Origin: an uncultured Roseibium sp.
Lineage (GTDB): Bacteria; Pseudomonadota; Alphaproteobacteria; Rhizobiales; Stappiaceae
Length of the DNA: 64,000 nucleotides
Direction: 5' to 3'
NCBI RefSeq assembly: GCF_963675985.1
Contig: NZ_OY780956.1
Span: forward strand, 62,001-126,000
Both the position numbers and the translations under genes were made by a program. Positions 51,877 to 60,746 of the stretch are shown here, in pieces; within the stretch, counting starts at the first letter, position 1, and each line of letters begins with the position of its first letter. The notes under the pieces were generated by a model. That model was not told the DNA's origin and did not search any database. It was given only the letters and a program-made list of their open reading frames with translations.

Positions 51877-52698
51877 ATGACCATCGGCCACTCCCTCCCG
51901 CTGGCACTGGCGATTCTGCTGTCCGCTGGTGCCTTCGCCGGTCTCATCTCCGGTCTGCTCGGCATCGGCGGCGGCATCTTCATGGTGCCGGTCCTGCTGC
52001 TGATCTTCCACGGGTTCGGTGTGCCCGACACGATAATCATGCAGCTTTGCGTCGGCACTTCGACAGCGACCATCGTCGCGACCTCGCTGCGCTCCGTCTG
52101 GTCGCACCACAGGCGCGGCGCGGTAGAGACCGCCATCCTGCGTGCCTGGGCCCCCTGGCTGGCTGGCGGCGCGGTGCTGGGCGTGCTGACCGCCACAGGG
52201 TTGAAATCCGACACACTGATGCTGGTCTTCGGGACGCTGGCGGCGCTGATGGGAATCTACATGGCCATCGGCAACCCCGACTGGCGCCTTGGAGACAGTC
52301 ACCCGGGCGTCCGCATCCATGGACCTTATGCCGGGCTGATGGGCTTTGTCTGCGCCATGATGGGGATCGGCGGCGGCACCTTCGGGGTGCCGATGCTCAC
52401 GGCCTACGGCACCCCGGTGAACCGCGCCATCGCCACCTCGGCGGGGTTCGGGCTGCTGATCTCCCTGCCCGCCTCGGTCACCTACCTGCTCGCCCGGCCC
52501 GACACGACGGGGCTGCCGCCCCTGACGTTGGGTCTGGTAAGCCTGCCGGCCTTCGCCTGCATCGTGGCGATGACCTTCATTACCGTCCCCATTGGCGCGC
52601 GGCTGACCCATGTGCTACCTGCCGGTGTCCTGCGACGGATCTTCGCCCTTTTCATCATTTTTGCAGCCGTCAACATGCTGCGCAAAGCCCTGTCCTGA
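51877..52698 (+). CDS. TauE/SafE-family membrane exporter
   Basis: TauE/SafE proteins have eight or so membrane spans and export sulfite, sulfoacetate or other small anions, often beside sulfonate-degrading genes. The two family repeats are seen in SGLLGIGGGIFMVPVLLLIF and FVCAMMGIGGGTFGVPMLTA. I took the ATG eight bases after the hydrolase stop. The frame is open far upstream but that part is a shadow of the hydrolase gene. The 273-residue length is typical. Its presence hints that the pathway substrate carries sulfur or yields an anion for efflux. Confidence 0.88.
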   Translation: MTIGHSLPLALAILLSAGAFAGLISGLLGIGGGIFMVPVLLLIFHGFGVPDTIIMQLCVGTSTATIVATSLRSVWSHHRRGAVETAILRAWAPWLAGGAVLGVLTATGLKSDTLMLVFGTLAALMGIYMAIGNPDWRLGDSHPGVRIHGPYAGLMGFVCAMMGIGGGTFGVPMLTAYGTPVNRAIATSAGFGLLISLPASVTYLLARPDTTGLPPLTLGLVSLPAFACIVAMTFITVPIGARLTHVLPAGVLRRIFALFIIFAAVNMLRKALS

Positions 52699-52710
52699 AG
52701 GAGACGCCTC

Positions 52711-54216
52711 ATGGCCAAACCGCTGCCCACCGACCCGGCCGACCTCGGCGCGCTCGACGCCCGACGGCTGATCGCCCGCAAGGTCCTCTCGGCCGAGGAA
52801 CTTGCCCAGGCCTGCATCACCCGGGTCGAAGCCGTCGATCACGCCATCAACGCCCTGGTCGCCCGCGACTTCCCCGGTCTGCTCGAAGGCGCCCGCGCCG
52901 CGGACCAACGCACCGCGAGGGGCGAGGCGCTCGGGCCGCTGCACGGCCTGCCCTTCGGCGCCAAGGACATGATCGACGTCAAGGGACTGCCCACCACCTT
53001 TGGCTCGGAACTGTTCCGCAACAACATCGCCACCCGCGACGATGCCATGGTTGCCGCCATGCGTGACGCAGGTGCGATCCCCGTGGGCAAGACCAACAAC
53101 CCGGAATGGAGCGCCGGCGGCAACACCCGCAACCGGGTCTATGGCGCCACCGCCAACCCCCACGATCTGACCCGGAGTTGCGCGGGATCCTCCGGCGGCT
53201 CTGCCGCGGGCCTCGCGGCGGGTTACTTCCCGCTGGCCACCGGGTCGGACACTGGCGGCAGCCTGCGCAACCCCGCCGCCTTCTGCGGCGTCGTCGGCTA
53301 TCGCCCCTCGCCGGGCGTGGTGCCCGGAAACACCCGGGGCGTCGGTTACTTCCCGCTCTCCACGGCCGGCCCTATGGCGCGATCGGTTGCCGATACCGCG
53401 CTGATGCTCTCGGTGCTTGCACGGCCTGACATGCGCGACCCCTATACCGCTGTGGTCCGCGGCCGCACCGCCTGGAACCCCGCCGATTTCGCCAGCCTGC
53501 CCCGCTGCGACTTGTCCTCCCTCAAAGTAGCCTTCACCGAGGACTTCGGCTTTTCCCCGACCGAGGGGATCATCCGAGACCACTTCCGCAAGGTCGTGCC
53601 GCAGATCGCGCCTTTCTTCGGCCAGTCGGACGAGGGCAGCCCGGACTGCACCGACGCCGACCGTATCTTCTCGGTGCTGCGCGGGCTCCTCTTTGTCGGC
53701 ATGCACGGCAAGCGGATGGACGAACATCCCGAGCAGGTCGGTCCCAACGTGACCGAGAACGTCCACGAAGGCCGCAGCTTCACCCCCGATGACATCGCCG
53801 AGGCCCTGACGATGCAGGGGGCCTATTACCAGCGCTGGCAGGCGTGGTTCGAGACCCACGACGTCGTGATTTCGCCCGCCGTCACCATCAGCCCCCGCGA
53901 CTGGCACGAGCTGTTTCCAGCGGAAATCGACGGCGTGGCGACCAGCAGCTACTACCACTGGCTCGCCATGGCTTACGCCTCTACCATTGCGGGCCACCCG
54001 TCGATCACCATCCCCTGCGGAACCGATGTAAACGGCATGCCCTTCGGGCTGCAGATCGTCGGGCGTCGCTACGACGATCTCGGCGTCCTCGCCGTCGCCG
54101 CCGAACTGGAGGCGATCATCGCCGGTATCTCCGACTTGGCCCCGCGGGCGCCCGACCTCAATCTGCTCCGGACCGCCGGTCCCCTGAGCGCGGTCGAAGG
54201 CTTCCTCAGCCTGTGA
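52711..54216 (+). CDS. Amidase of the amidase-signature family
   Basis: This amidase hydrolyses a C-N amide bond with a Ser-cisSer-Lys triad. The lysine is in PFGAKDMIDVKG, the cis-serine in SCAGSSGGSAAGLA, and the nucleophile in GSDTGGSLRNPAAFCG. The length of 501 residues is normal and there is no signal peptide, so it acts in the cytoplasm. It is the last gene of the run starting with the transaminase. With TRAP uptake, transamination, phosphotriesterase-type hydrolysis and anion export, it suggests breakdown of an amide-containing organic acid. Confidence 0.92.
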   Translation: MAKPLPTDPADLGALDARRLIARKVLSAEELAQACITRVEAVDHAINALVARDFPGLLEGARAADQRTARGEALGPLHGLPFGAKDMIDVKGLPTTFGSELFRNNIATRDDAMVAAMRDAGAIPVGKTNNPEWSAGGNTRNRVYGATANPHDLTRSCAGSSGGSAAGLAAGYFPLATGSDTGGSLRNPAAFCGVVGYRPSPGVVPGNTRGVGYFPLSTAGPMARSVADTALMLSVLARPDMRDPYTAVVRGRTAWNPADFASLPRCDLSSLKVAFTEDFGFSPTEGIIRDHFRKVVPQIAPFFGQSDEGSPDCTDADRIFSVLRGLLFVGMHGKRMDEHPEQVGPNVTENVHEGRSFTPDDIAEALTMQGAYYQRWQAWFETHDVVISPAVTISPRDWHELFPAEIDGVATSSYYHWLAMAYASTIAGHPSITIPCGTDVNGMPFGLQIVGRRYDDLGVLAVAAELEAIIAGISDLAPRAPDLNLLRTAGPLSAVEGFLSL

Positions 54217-54373
54217 TGGACTGAACGAAACGGTGATGCTGGGTCAACGCCTTACGAGTGCGCATCCGGCATTCTCGGAGTGATCAGGCCGTAATTCCAG
54301 CCGCGCACTTCCAATGTGCGATCGCCCTGAGGCGATGCAGATTGGGAATTGCCAACCTGTTGAAAGCTCACAC

Positions 54374-55015
54374 CTAGAGCACGCCCGGTGGTACAGGATC
54401 AGCAGCGCCCCGCGGACCGGCCGCGCGATAACGCAGCCCGTCAACCAGCAGCGCGACAAGCCGGCGAGCGGCTGATGAATTTCCATCGCTTGACGGCATG
54501 CACAGGCCCGCCACCGCTCGCAGGAGATCATACGGATTTGCGTCCGGCCTGATTTCTCCGGCGATGACGGCGGCATTGAGCAACCTTTGCAGCGCAGGCT
54601 CGAACCGGCTGTCGAAATAGGCCGGCAAGGCCTCAAACGCCGGGTCGCCCGAATGCAGGGCGGCAGCCAGTCCGCGCTTGGCAACGATGAAGTCGACATA
54701 GCGTTGCATCCAGCGGTCGAGTGCTTCTCCCGGAGGAAAGGCTTCCGCAAGACTGGCCGCGGCGTCCGCGCACGCGTCAACCTCACTGCGAAACACCGCT
54801 GCAATCAGATCGGAGCGCTGCGGAAAATTGCGGTAGATCGTACCGACGCCAACCCCTGCCTTTTCGGCGATCTCACGCATTGGAGCCTCGACCCCGGATG
54901 TCGCGAACACGTCCCGAGCGGTGCGCACCAGTGTCTCGATGTTGCGCTGCGCATCTGCGCGCACGGCCCGTTCCGACGATTTGCCAGACATGGATTCTCC
55001 CATTTCGCCAATCAA
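54374..55015 (-). CDS. TetR/AcrR family transcriptional regulator
   Basis: The helix-turn-helix (DVFATSGVEAPMREIAEKAGVGVGTIYRNFPQRSDLI) is followed by a helical ligand domain (LDRWMQRYVDFIVAKRGLA). GVGTIYRNFP is the recognition-helix hallmark. It is divergent from an SDR gene, with two tandem palindromes in between that fit its operator. So it most likely represses the SDR-epimerase pair and itself. The 213-residue length is normal. Regulators of this type often sense aldehydes, quinones or other reactive small molecules. Confidence 0.9.
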   Translation of the reverse strand: MIGEMGESMSGKSSERAVRADAQRNIETLVRTARDVFATSGVEAPMREIAEKAGVGVGTIYRNFPQRSDLIAAVFRSEVDACADAAASLAEAFPPGEALDRWMQRYVDFIVAKRGLAAALHSGDPAFEALPAYFDSRFEPALQRLLNAAVIAGEIRPDANPYDLLRAVAGLCMPSSDGNSSAARRLVALLVDGLRYRAAGPRGAADPVPPGVL

Positions 55016-55026
55016 CGCTTGTAAAG

Positions 55027-55064
55027 CGGAACAATGTTCCGTATACAGACGGAAGGATGTTCCG
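55027..55064. promoter_or_regulatory. Tandem TetR operators in the divergent promoter
   Basis: CGGAACAATGTTCCG at 55027-55041 is a perfect seven-base palindrome around one base. CGGAAGGATGTTCCG at 55050-55064 repeats it with two mismatches, 23 bases further. They lie between the divergent TetR and SDR starts. Confidence 0.75.
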
Positions 55065-55119
55065 CTTAATACGTCGCCGGGCGTAAAAAGGCCAGCAAAG
55101 AAACAAGGGGGACTTCATC

Positions 55120-55866
55120 ATGTCGGACGAACGCGTTGCTCTCGTAACTGGTGCTACTCAAGGGATCGGACTCCAGATCGCCAAGGATCTGGTCGCAAAA
55201 GGACTGACTGTGATCGCCGGCGCGCGCGACTTTGAAAAGGGCGAGCAGGCGGCGCAGGAAATTGGCGGGCGAGCCCACGCCATCCAGCTCGACGTCACGG
55301 ATGAAGCATCGATCGCTCAGGCGGCCGCTCTCATCCGCACCCGGTTCGGTCGACTTGATATCCTGATGAACAATGCCGGGATTTCTCGGGCGAAGCCGAA
55401 CCAGGAGTTCGCGGAAGCCGTCAGGACAAACTTGCTCACGGACGCGCCGCTTGCCGATATCCGCACCGTGTTCGAGACCAATGTGTTCGGCGTGATTGCC
55501 GTGACGCAGGCAATGCTTCCTCTTCTGCGCGAGTCGCCTGCGGGCCGCATCGTCATCACCGGGAGTTCTGGCGCATCGCTGACGCTCAACTCTGACCCAG
55601 CCAATCCGCACCGGCGGATGTTCGGCAATTACTCCGTGTCAAAGGCAGCAGCACACGCGGTGATGCTGGCATTCGCGCTGGCGCTCGAAGGCACCAACAT
55701 CAAGGTCAACGCCGCCTGCCCCGGTTTTACCTCGACCGCGCTCAACAACTTCAACGGCACGCGTAGCGTGGAAGAAGGCGCACGCGAGCCTGTGCGGCTT
55801 GCCCTGATCGGCGACGACGGGCCAACCGGAACTTTCTCGGACGAAAACGGTCCGGTGGCCTGGTAA
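55120..55866 (+). CDS. Short-chain dehydrogenase/reductase (carbonyl-reductase-like)
   Basis: This classical SDR has cofactor motif TGATQGIG, NNAGIS, catalytic Ser in TGSSGASL, and the Tyr-X-X-X-Lys pair in NYSVSKAA. GARDFEKG after beta-2 favours NADPH. The C-terminal region resembles plant-type carbonyl reductases (VNAACPGFTSTALNNF). The 248-residue length is normal. It is the first gene right of the tandem operators, so it is the main candidate target of the TetR protein. The substrate is likely a reactive carbonyl compound, by inference. Confidence 0.88.
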   Translation: MSDERVALVTGATQGIGLQIAKDLVAKGLTVIAGARDFEKGEQAAQEIGGRAHAIQLDVTDEASIAQAAALIRTRFGRLDILMNNAGISRAKPNQEFAEAVRTNLLTDAPLADIRTVFETNVFGVIAVTQAMLPLLRESPAGRIVITGSSGASLTLNSDPANPHRRMFGNYSVSKAAAHAVMLAFALALEGTNIKVNAACPGFTSTALNNFNGTRSVEEGAREPVRLALIGDDGPTGTFSDENGPVAW

Positions 55867-55932
55867 ACGCCCGGACCTGAAGAGTGTTTCTGCCGCACAA
55901 ACCTGCTCCGCAACGAACTCGAAGGATATCGA

Positions 55933-56811
55933 ATGCGAGTTTTTCTGACCGGAGCGACCGGCTTCATCGGGTCGGCGATCGTGACCAACCTGCTCAACGA
56001 CAAACGCGAGGTTCTCGGGCTTGCTCGGTCGGAAAAATCTGCCGATGCATTGCGGCAAGCCGGCTGCGACGTCCTGCGGGGCGATCTCCGCGACCTGGAG
56101 AGCTTGCGCCGTGGCGCAGAGCAGGCCGACGCCGTCATTCACACGGCCTTCGATCATGATTTCTCACGCATGGCTGACAATTGCGAGATGGACCGTATCG
56201 CGATCGAAGCGATGGGCGGCGCTCTTGCCGGCTCGAACAAGAGGTTCATCGCCACGTCGGGCCTGCCGCCCCTTATGGGGCAGGTTTCGACCGAGACCGA
56301 CATTTTACCGGCAGGCGCGCATGGCATGCCGCGCGTTTCGGAGCAAGTGGCGATGGCGCTGACAGACAGCGGCGTCAGCGTGTCGGTCATCCGGATGGCG
56401 CAGGTCCACGACCGGAACCGGCAGGGATTTGCATCCTACCTGATGGATCATGCGCGCAAACACGGTGTTTCGGCCTATGTAGGCGACGGACAAAACCGCT
56501 GGCCGGCGGTTCATCGACGGGACGCCGCCCGGCTTTACAGCCTTGTCCTCGACAATGGCGCGAGCGGAGAGCGCTACCATGCGGTCAGCGAGGAAGGTGT
56601 TGCGGTCAGTTACGTCGCCGAAGCGATCGGCAAACGGCTGGATGTGCCGGTGAGGTCGCTTTCCGAAGAAGATTCGGCAGGCCACTTCGGCTGGCTTGAT
56701 CGGATTGCGAGAATGGACCTTCCCGCATCCAGTGTCCTGACAAGGCAAAGCCTGAATTGGCACCCCCTGCAGAAGACCGACCTCATCCAGGGCATTCTGG
56801 CGTCGGTCTGA
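55933..56811 (+). CDS. NAD(P)-dependent epimerase/dehydratase-family oxidoreductase (extended or atypical SDR)
   Basis: The N-terminal Rossmann motif is FLTGATGFIGSAIVTNLL, with ADAVIHTAFDHDF as the typical fourth strand. The usual Tyr-X-X-X-Lys is not obvious; PRVSEQVAMAL stands at that position, as in the SDR_a5-type proteins. The second half ends with a helical region carrying WPAVHRRDAARLYSLVLD, which binds substrate in these families. The length of 292 residues is normal. It follows the SDR by about 65 bases in the same direction and is probably in the same TetR-controlled operon. Confidence 0.85.
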   Translation: MRVFLTGATGFIGSAIVTNLLNDKREVLGLARSEKSADALRQAGCDVLRGDLRDLESLRRGAEQADAVIHTAFDHDFSRMADNCEMDRIAIEAMGGALAGSNKRFIATSGLPPLMGQVSTETDILPAGAHGMPRVSEQVAMALTDSGVSVSVIRMAQVHDRNRQGFASYLMDHARKHGVSAYVGDGQNRWPAVHRRDAARLYSLVLDNGASGERYHAVSEEGVAVSYVAEAIGKRLDVPVRSLSEEDSAGHFGWLDRIARMDLPASSVLTRQSLNWHPLQKTDLIQGILASV

Positions 56812-56845
56812 ACGAAAGGCGTGACTGATACGGCGCCGCGGCGGC

Positions 56846-57754
56846 TCAGTCGGCCAATCGCGCCTGCAGGTCGCTCAAAAGCCAGCGGCCGGCCGGGCCA
56901 GGCACGCGATCGGCGAGATGCGCCGCGTAAATCGTCAACGGATCGGTATTCCCTCTGGTATCGTCATCAAGCGTGAGCCTGACCAGCCGGCCTGCATTCA
57001 GATGCTCCTGCACAAGATACTCGGGCATCCGACACCATCCAAAGCCCGCGAGCAGGAAATCCATGCGCCGTCCAAGATCGACGAACCGCCACGGAGCCGA
57101 GCCGGTCAGGCCGTAGTTCGATCCATCCCGGTCCGCCGGATCGGATAGAACAAGCTGGACATGGGTCTCCAGATCGACGCGGCTCGCCGGACGACCTAGG
57201 GTCGCCAGGGGATGATCCGCTGCAGCCACGGGCAAGAGATTGATCCGGATGAGCGGTGTCGCCATCACATCCTCCGGCGCGTCGGGCAGCAGCAGGCAAA
57301 GGGCAAGCGATACATCGCCTGCGCGCAAACGACGGAGCGCGCCTCCAAGTCCTTCGGTCGAGAAGCTGATCTGCAGTTGTGGATGGGTCGCGTGCAGCGC
57401 GCGAAGGCTTCCGATCAGGGGTGCGGTGGGGACCAACGGATCGATGGCCAGTGCCAGTTCCGCCTCCATCCCTTGGCGTGATCCTGCGGCCACGGCCTCG
57501 AAACGGGCAGCGCTTGCCAGTACCATTCGCGCTTGCTGCACCAGGATCCGGCCCGTGTCCGTGAGCTGCGGTCGGTGACCGCTCCGGTCGAAGAGCGTAA
57601 TCCCCTGGTTCGCTTCCAGCGTGGCGACGGTCTGACTGATGGCGGATTGCACCCGTGCCAGTTTACGGCCAGCGGCGGAAAAACTGCCGGTGTCGGCAAT
57701 CGCGACCAACACGCGCAGTTGATCAAGGCTCAGCGTTGAAATCAAAACTATCAC
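56846..57754 (-). CDS. LysR family transcriptional regulator
   Basis: The N-terminal helix-turn-helix is standard (LRVLVAIADTGSFSAAGRKLARVQSAISQTVATLE). A periplasmic-binding-protein-like effector domain follows, with LIGSLRALHATHPQLQISFS at its start. It is divergent from an azoreductase gene, which it probably controls. The frame starts at a GTG that overlaps a dyad operator. An in-frame TTG three codons later is an alternative start. Length about 300 residues, normal. Confidence 0.9.
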   Translation of the reverse strand: MIVLISTLSLDQLRVLVAIADTGSFSAAGRKLARVQSAISQTVATLEANQGITLFDRSGHRPQLTDTGRILVQQARMVLASAARFEAVAAGSRQGMEAELALAIDPLVPTAPLIGSLRALHATHPQLQISFSTEGLGGALRRLRAGDVSLALCLLLPDAPEDVMATPLIRINLLPVAAADHPLATLGRPASRVDLETHVQLVLSDPADRDGSNYGLTGSAPWRFVDLGRRMDFLLAGFGWCRMPEYLVQEHLNAGRLVRLTLDDDTRGNTDPLTIYAAHLADRVPGPAGRWLLSDLQARLAD

Positions 57755-57764
57755 CTGATGTGAT
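57750..57764. promoter_or_regulatory. LysR-type binding site between divergent genes
   Basis: ATCAC-N5-GTGAT is a perfect interrupted dyad of the T-N11-A kind that LysR proteins bind. It overlaps the first codon of the LysR gene, as expected for autoregulation, and lies about 90 bases before the azoreductase start. Confidence 0.55.
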
Positions 57765-57851
57765 GGAAATCATCGGATTTATATCACTCCCGCTGAATAG
57801 CCGGAAGCCCTATCCTCTTTGTCATGCTCCCATCAGGAAAAGGAATGTGGC

Positions 57852-58469
57852 ATGATCAGACTTCTCGTTGTTGAAACCAGCCCGCGCGGCAACGACTCGG
57901 TGTCGCGCAGCATGACGAAACGCTACCTTGCGGAATGGCAGGCGCTGAACCCGAACGGCAAGATCGTCCGTCGTGACCTTGCCGATGAGGCGCTTCCCCA
58001 CGTCACAATGCCGTGGCTTACGGCCTATTTTACACCGCCCGACGCACAGACAGCGGAGATGAAGGCACAGTTGGGGCTTTCCGATACACTTGTTCGGGAA
58101 CTTCTGGACTGCGACGAGCTTGTCATCGCCACTCCGGTCTACAACTACAACATTCCCGCCGCGCTCAAGGCGTGGGTTGACCATATCGTGCGCAAAGGCC
58201 TGACGCTCGGGTTCGATGGTAGCGGCCTGGTCACCGCGAAAAAGGCCACGTTGCTGATCGCCTCGGGCGGCGAATATGGTGAGAGCTCACCGATCAGGGA
58301 CCGTGACATCGCCACTCAATATCTCAGGATGATCCTGCATGTGCTCGGGATCGAAGATATCAAGGACGTCGCCGGCGGCGGTGCCAAGAATGTGGATCTC
58401 GGGGAAATCAGCATGGAAGACTTCGTCGGCAGACTCGAGATGCAGCCCAGTGAGAAGGTTTTGGCTTGA
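57852..58469 (+). CDS. azoR: FMN-dependent NADH-azoreductase (AzoR type)
   Basis: AzoR is a flavodoxin-fold quinone/azo reductase that detoxifies quinones and azo compounds. It shows ETSPRGNDSVSRSMTKRYL for FMN phosphate binding, TPVYNYNIPAALKAWVDHIV around the flavin and LIASGGEYGESSP later. The 205-residue length is typical. The start is the ATG after AGGAATG. Its position opposite a LysR gene is a common arrangement for inducible quinone reductases, and fits the carbonyl- or quinone-stress theme of this segment. Confidence 0.9.
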   Translation: MIRLLVVETSPRGNDSVSRSMTKRYLAEWQALNPNGKIVRRDLADEALPHVTMPWLTAYFTPPDAQTAEMKAQLGLSDTLVRELLDCDELVIATPVYNYNIPAALKAWVDHIVRKGLTLGFDGSGLVTAKKATLLIASGGEYGESSPIRDRDIATQYLRMILHVLGIEDIKDVAGGGAKNVDLGEISMEDFVGRLEMQPSEKVLA

Positions 58470-58500
58470 ACTTTCGCCAGCAGGCGTCTGGTTTGTCTTT

Positions 58501-59295
58501 CTATCTGCGGCGAAAGTTCGCTTTTCTTTTTTCGAGAAATGCTGACAGGCCTTCGGCGGCTTCGTCGCCAAACCGGGCATGATTGATCGCACGCGCCTCG
58601 ATGGCGAGCTGGCTTGCCAGATCATTTGAAGCGGCAATGCGAATAAGCTCCTTGATATTCCTCGTTGCTTCCGGCGGTCCCGCGGCTATCGCACTCGCCA
58701 ACTCAAGAGACGAACCCAGCGCTTTTCCTGCCGAACAACAGCTGTTGATCAAGCCTGCGGCGTGGAGGCGTGGTGCAGTGACCGGCCTTCCCAGCATGCA
58801 GATTTCGCTGACGAGCTGGTGCGGAAGGGCGCATGTGAGGAAATGCGTCGCACCGCCATCAGGGCTCAGGCCAACCCTCACATAGGCGGCCGTAAAACGA
58901 GCGTCTTCGCTGGCAACAATCATGTCGCACGCGAGGCAAAGCGAAAAGCCCGCTCCTGCCGCGCCGCCCTCGACGGCCGCAATGATGGGTATGGAGCTAT
59001 GGGTGACGGACAGGATCAGGGCGTTCAGCTTGTCGGTGTTGCCGGTCACTGCGCCGAGTGTGGAGGCCCCGCTGGCTTTGAGTGCATTGACGTTTCCGCC
59101 GGAGGAAAAAAAGCCATTGGCCCCGGTCAGGACAATCGCGCCAATATCAGGGGCCCGTTCGGCATCCACGATGTGTGTCTGCAGAACGGGATAGACGTCG
59201 GGGCCTATGGCGTTCCGGGTCTCGGCGCCATCGAGGGTCAGAAGCAGGATGTTGCCCCGCTGTTCGCTCACTACCCTGGTCGATGAGTTGGTCAC
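58501..59295 (-). CDS. Enoyl-CoA hydratase/isomerase family protein
   Basis: This crotonase-fold enzyme acts on acyl-CoA thioesters in the cytoplasm. The CoA-binding and oxyanion segments are visible: LTGANGFFSSGGNVNAL and EGGAAGAGFSLCLACDMIVA. The catalytic region AYVRVGLSPDGGATHFL has Asp where many hydratases have Glu. So isomerase or hydrolase activity is as likely as hydration. I chose the GTG after GGAAG; the frame is open eight more codons to a TTG. The gene is last in a minus-strand operon with MaoC and SDR genes. At 264 residues it is typical. Confidence 0.88.
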   Translation of the reverse strand: MTNSSTRVVSEQRGNILLLTLDGAETRNAIGPDVYPVLQTHIVDAERAPDIGAIVLTGANGFFSSGGNVNALKASGASTLGAVTGNTDKLNALILSVTHSSIPIIAAVEGGAAGAGFSLCLACDMIVASEDARFTAAYVRVGLSPDGGATHFLTCALPHQLVSEICMLGRPVTAPRLHAAGLINSCCSAGKALGSSLELASAIAAGPPEATRNIKELIRIAASNDLASQLAIEARAINHARFGDEAAEGLSAFLEKRKANFRRR

Positions 59296-59329
59296 ACCGC
59301 TTCCTTTCGTTGAAGTCAAACCGTCCGGG

Positions 59330-59797
59330 TCAGAGGTATCTTCGAGCCCGCCAGTCAGTCACGAGGGCTGGCTTCTCGTTGCCCTCGATTTCCACTTGGA
59401 CCGCGAACACGGTCTCGATAACGGCTGGCTTCACCTCGGCCACGCGGGAAAGTGTGAACCGCCCCCTTACGCGGCTGTCGACCGGGACAGGAGAAATGAA
59501 CCGCACCCTGTCGAGGCCGTAGTTCACGTTCACCTTGACACCCTCGATGCGCGGGAGCTTCTGCATCATCTCGGCAATCATGGAGAGGGTTAGAAATCCG
59601 TGCGCGATCGTCTTGCCGAAGGGTCCATGCCGAGAACGTTCGGGATCGGTGTGGATGTACTGATGGTCACCCGTGCACGCGGCAAACTGGTTGATCCGCT
59701 CCTGCGTCACGGTGATCCAGTCCGAGAGACCGATCTCCTGCCCCACGCGAGCCTCGTACTCGGCACGCGGGATGTATTTCACTCCACGATCAGGCAT
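59330..59797 (-). CDS. MaoC-family dehydratase (R-specific enoyl-CoA hydratase type)
   Basis: This hot-dog-fold hydratase adds water to enoyl-CoA. The Asp/His catalytic pair is present in ACTGDHQYIHTDPERS, followed by GKTIAHGFLTLSM, the hydratase-2 motif. The start chosen overlaps the SDR end by eight bases; the frame upstream is a shadow of that gene. The 155-residue length fits NodN/MaoC-like single-domain enzymes. With the SDR and crotonase genes it provides steps of a beta-oxidation-like route. Confidence 0.9.
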   Translation of the reverse strand: MPDRGVKYIPRAEYEARVGQEIGLSDWITVTQERINQFAACTGDHQYIHTDPERSRHGPFGKTIAHGFLTLSMIAEMMQKLPRIEGVKVNVNYGLDRVRFISPVPVDSRVRGRFTLSRVAEVKPAVIETVFAVQVEIEGNEKPALVTDWRARRYL

Positions 59798-60620
59798 CGA
59801 CGAAGAGGTCCAACGCAAGCGCCTCGCCCTCGGCATCGTGCCGGTAGCCGTCGAACTCGGTAACGCCGCAGGACCGGAGATAAGTCTCATCCAGTAGAGT
59901 CTGCCCCGTCAACTCGCCGGGAGGTGTGGACAGGATCCGGCAGGCGGCGTCCGCGACAATTTGTGGAGTGCGAGACCGGGCAAGGTATTGCGTGCCGACC
60001 TCGAATTCCACGGCAGCGGTAGCAATCGTGGTACGGGGCCACAGAGTATTGACGCTGATCCGACGTTCCCTGAATTCCTCGGCCATCCCCAGCGATAGCA
60101 GCGTCATGCCGTATTTAGTTACGGTATAAGGTGCATAGCGGCCAAGCCAGTCGGGAGAGAGGTTGAGCGGCGGGGCTAGGCTAAGGATATGCGCGTTGTC
60201 CGATTTCTCGAGGAGGCCAAGTGCCGCCTTTGAGCAGGCGAGAACTGCTCGGGTGTTGATCGTATGGATCAGATCGAAGCGCTTCATCTCGAGGTCGGCT
60301 GCGCCTTCCAGCCGAATGGCTCCTGCATTGTTGACGAGCGCGTCCAACCGGCCGAATTCGCTGTCAATTGCGCGCATTACGGCGTCGATAGATTGATCGT
60401 CGCGTACGTCCAGCCGTAGGGGAAGCGTCACGCCGCCACGCCGGCGAACCTCTTCCGCCACAGTGTGAATTGTTCCCGGGAGCTTGGCGTGAGCAGTATC
60501 GGATTTCGCTGCGATGACCACGGCGGCGCCTTGCTCCGCCGCCGTCAGGGCGATCTGACGCCCGATCCCCCTGCTCGCTCCCGTGATCAGAACGACCCTG
60601 TTTTTCAGAGCGCTTGTCAT
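59790..60620 (-). CDS. Short-chain dehydrogenase/reductase of the acyl-CoA cassette
   Basis: This classical SDR has TGASRGIGRQIA for NAD(P), NNAGAIR, a Ser in HILSLAPPL and Tyr-X-X-X-Lys in YTVTKYGMTLLSLG. The length of 276 residues and layout resemble HSDL2-like SDRs that act on hydroxyacyl compounds. It is the first gene of the minus-strand operon and diverges from the CoA-transferase gene. So both operons share a promoter region likely bound by the IclR protein. Confidence 0.88.
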   Translation of the reverse strand: MTSALKNRVVLITGASRGIGRQIALTAAEQGAAVVIAAKSDTAHAKLPGTIHTVAEEVRRRGGVTLPLRLDVRDDQSIDAVMRAIDSEFGRLDALVNNAGAIRLEGAADLEMKRFDLIHTINTRAVLACSKAALGLLEKSDNAHILSLAPPLNLSPDWLGRYAPYTVTKYGMTLLSLGMAEEFRERRISVNTLWPRTTIATAAVEFEVGTQYLARSRTPQIVADAACRILSTPPGELTGQTLLDETYLRSCGVTEFDGYRHDAEGEALALDLFVDA

Positions 60621-60703
60621 CGGCGCCTCCTCTTCCCCATTTTGTGCGCATCATAGAGTGAGACAATATATTAGATCAATAGATAAAATAATTTGAATTA
60701 TAA

Positions 60704-60712
60704 GAACGATAT
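60704..60712. promoter_or_regulatory. GAACGATAT box in the divergent acyl-CoA promoter
   Basis: This box lies in an AT-rich 126-base divergent promoter. The same nine bases recur at 62871-62879, before the TAXI binding-protein gene. It is a candidate site for the IclR regulator. Confidence 0.4.
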
Positions 60713-60746
60713 GATAGTTGAATTTGAGAAATAAGGGAGTTGAGAC

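Noticed and set aside
50880..52214. 444-residue open frame on the minus strand
   Set aside because: Antisense to the phosphotriesterase-family and TauE genes and without recognisable motifs.
52615..53997. 460-residue open frame on the minus strand
   Set aside because: Antisense to the amidase, whose catalytic triad is intact on the plus strand.
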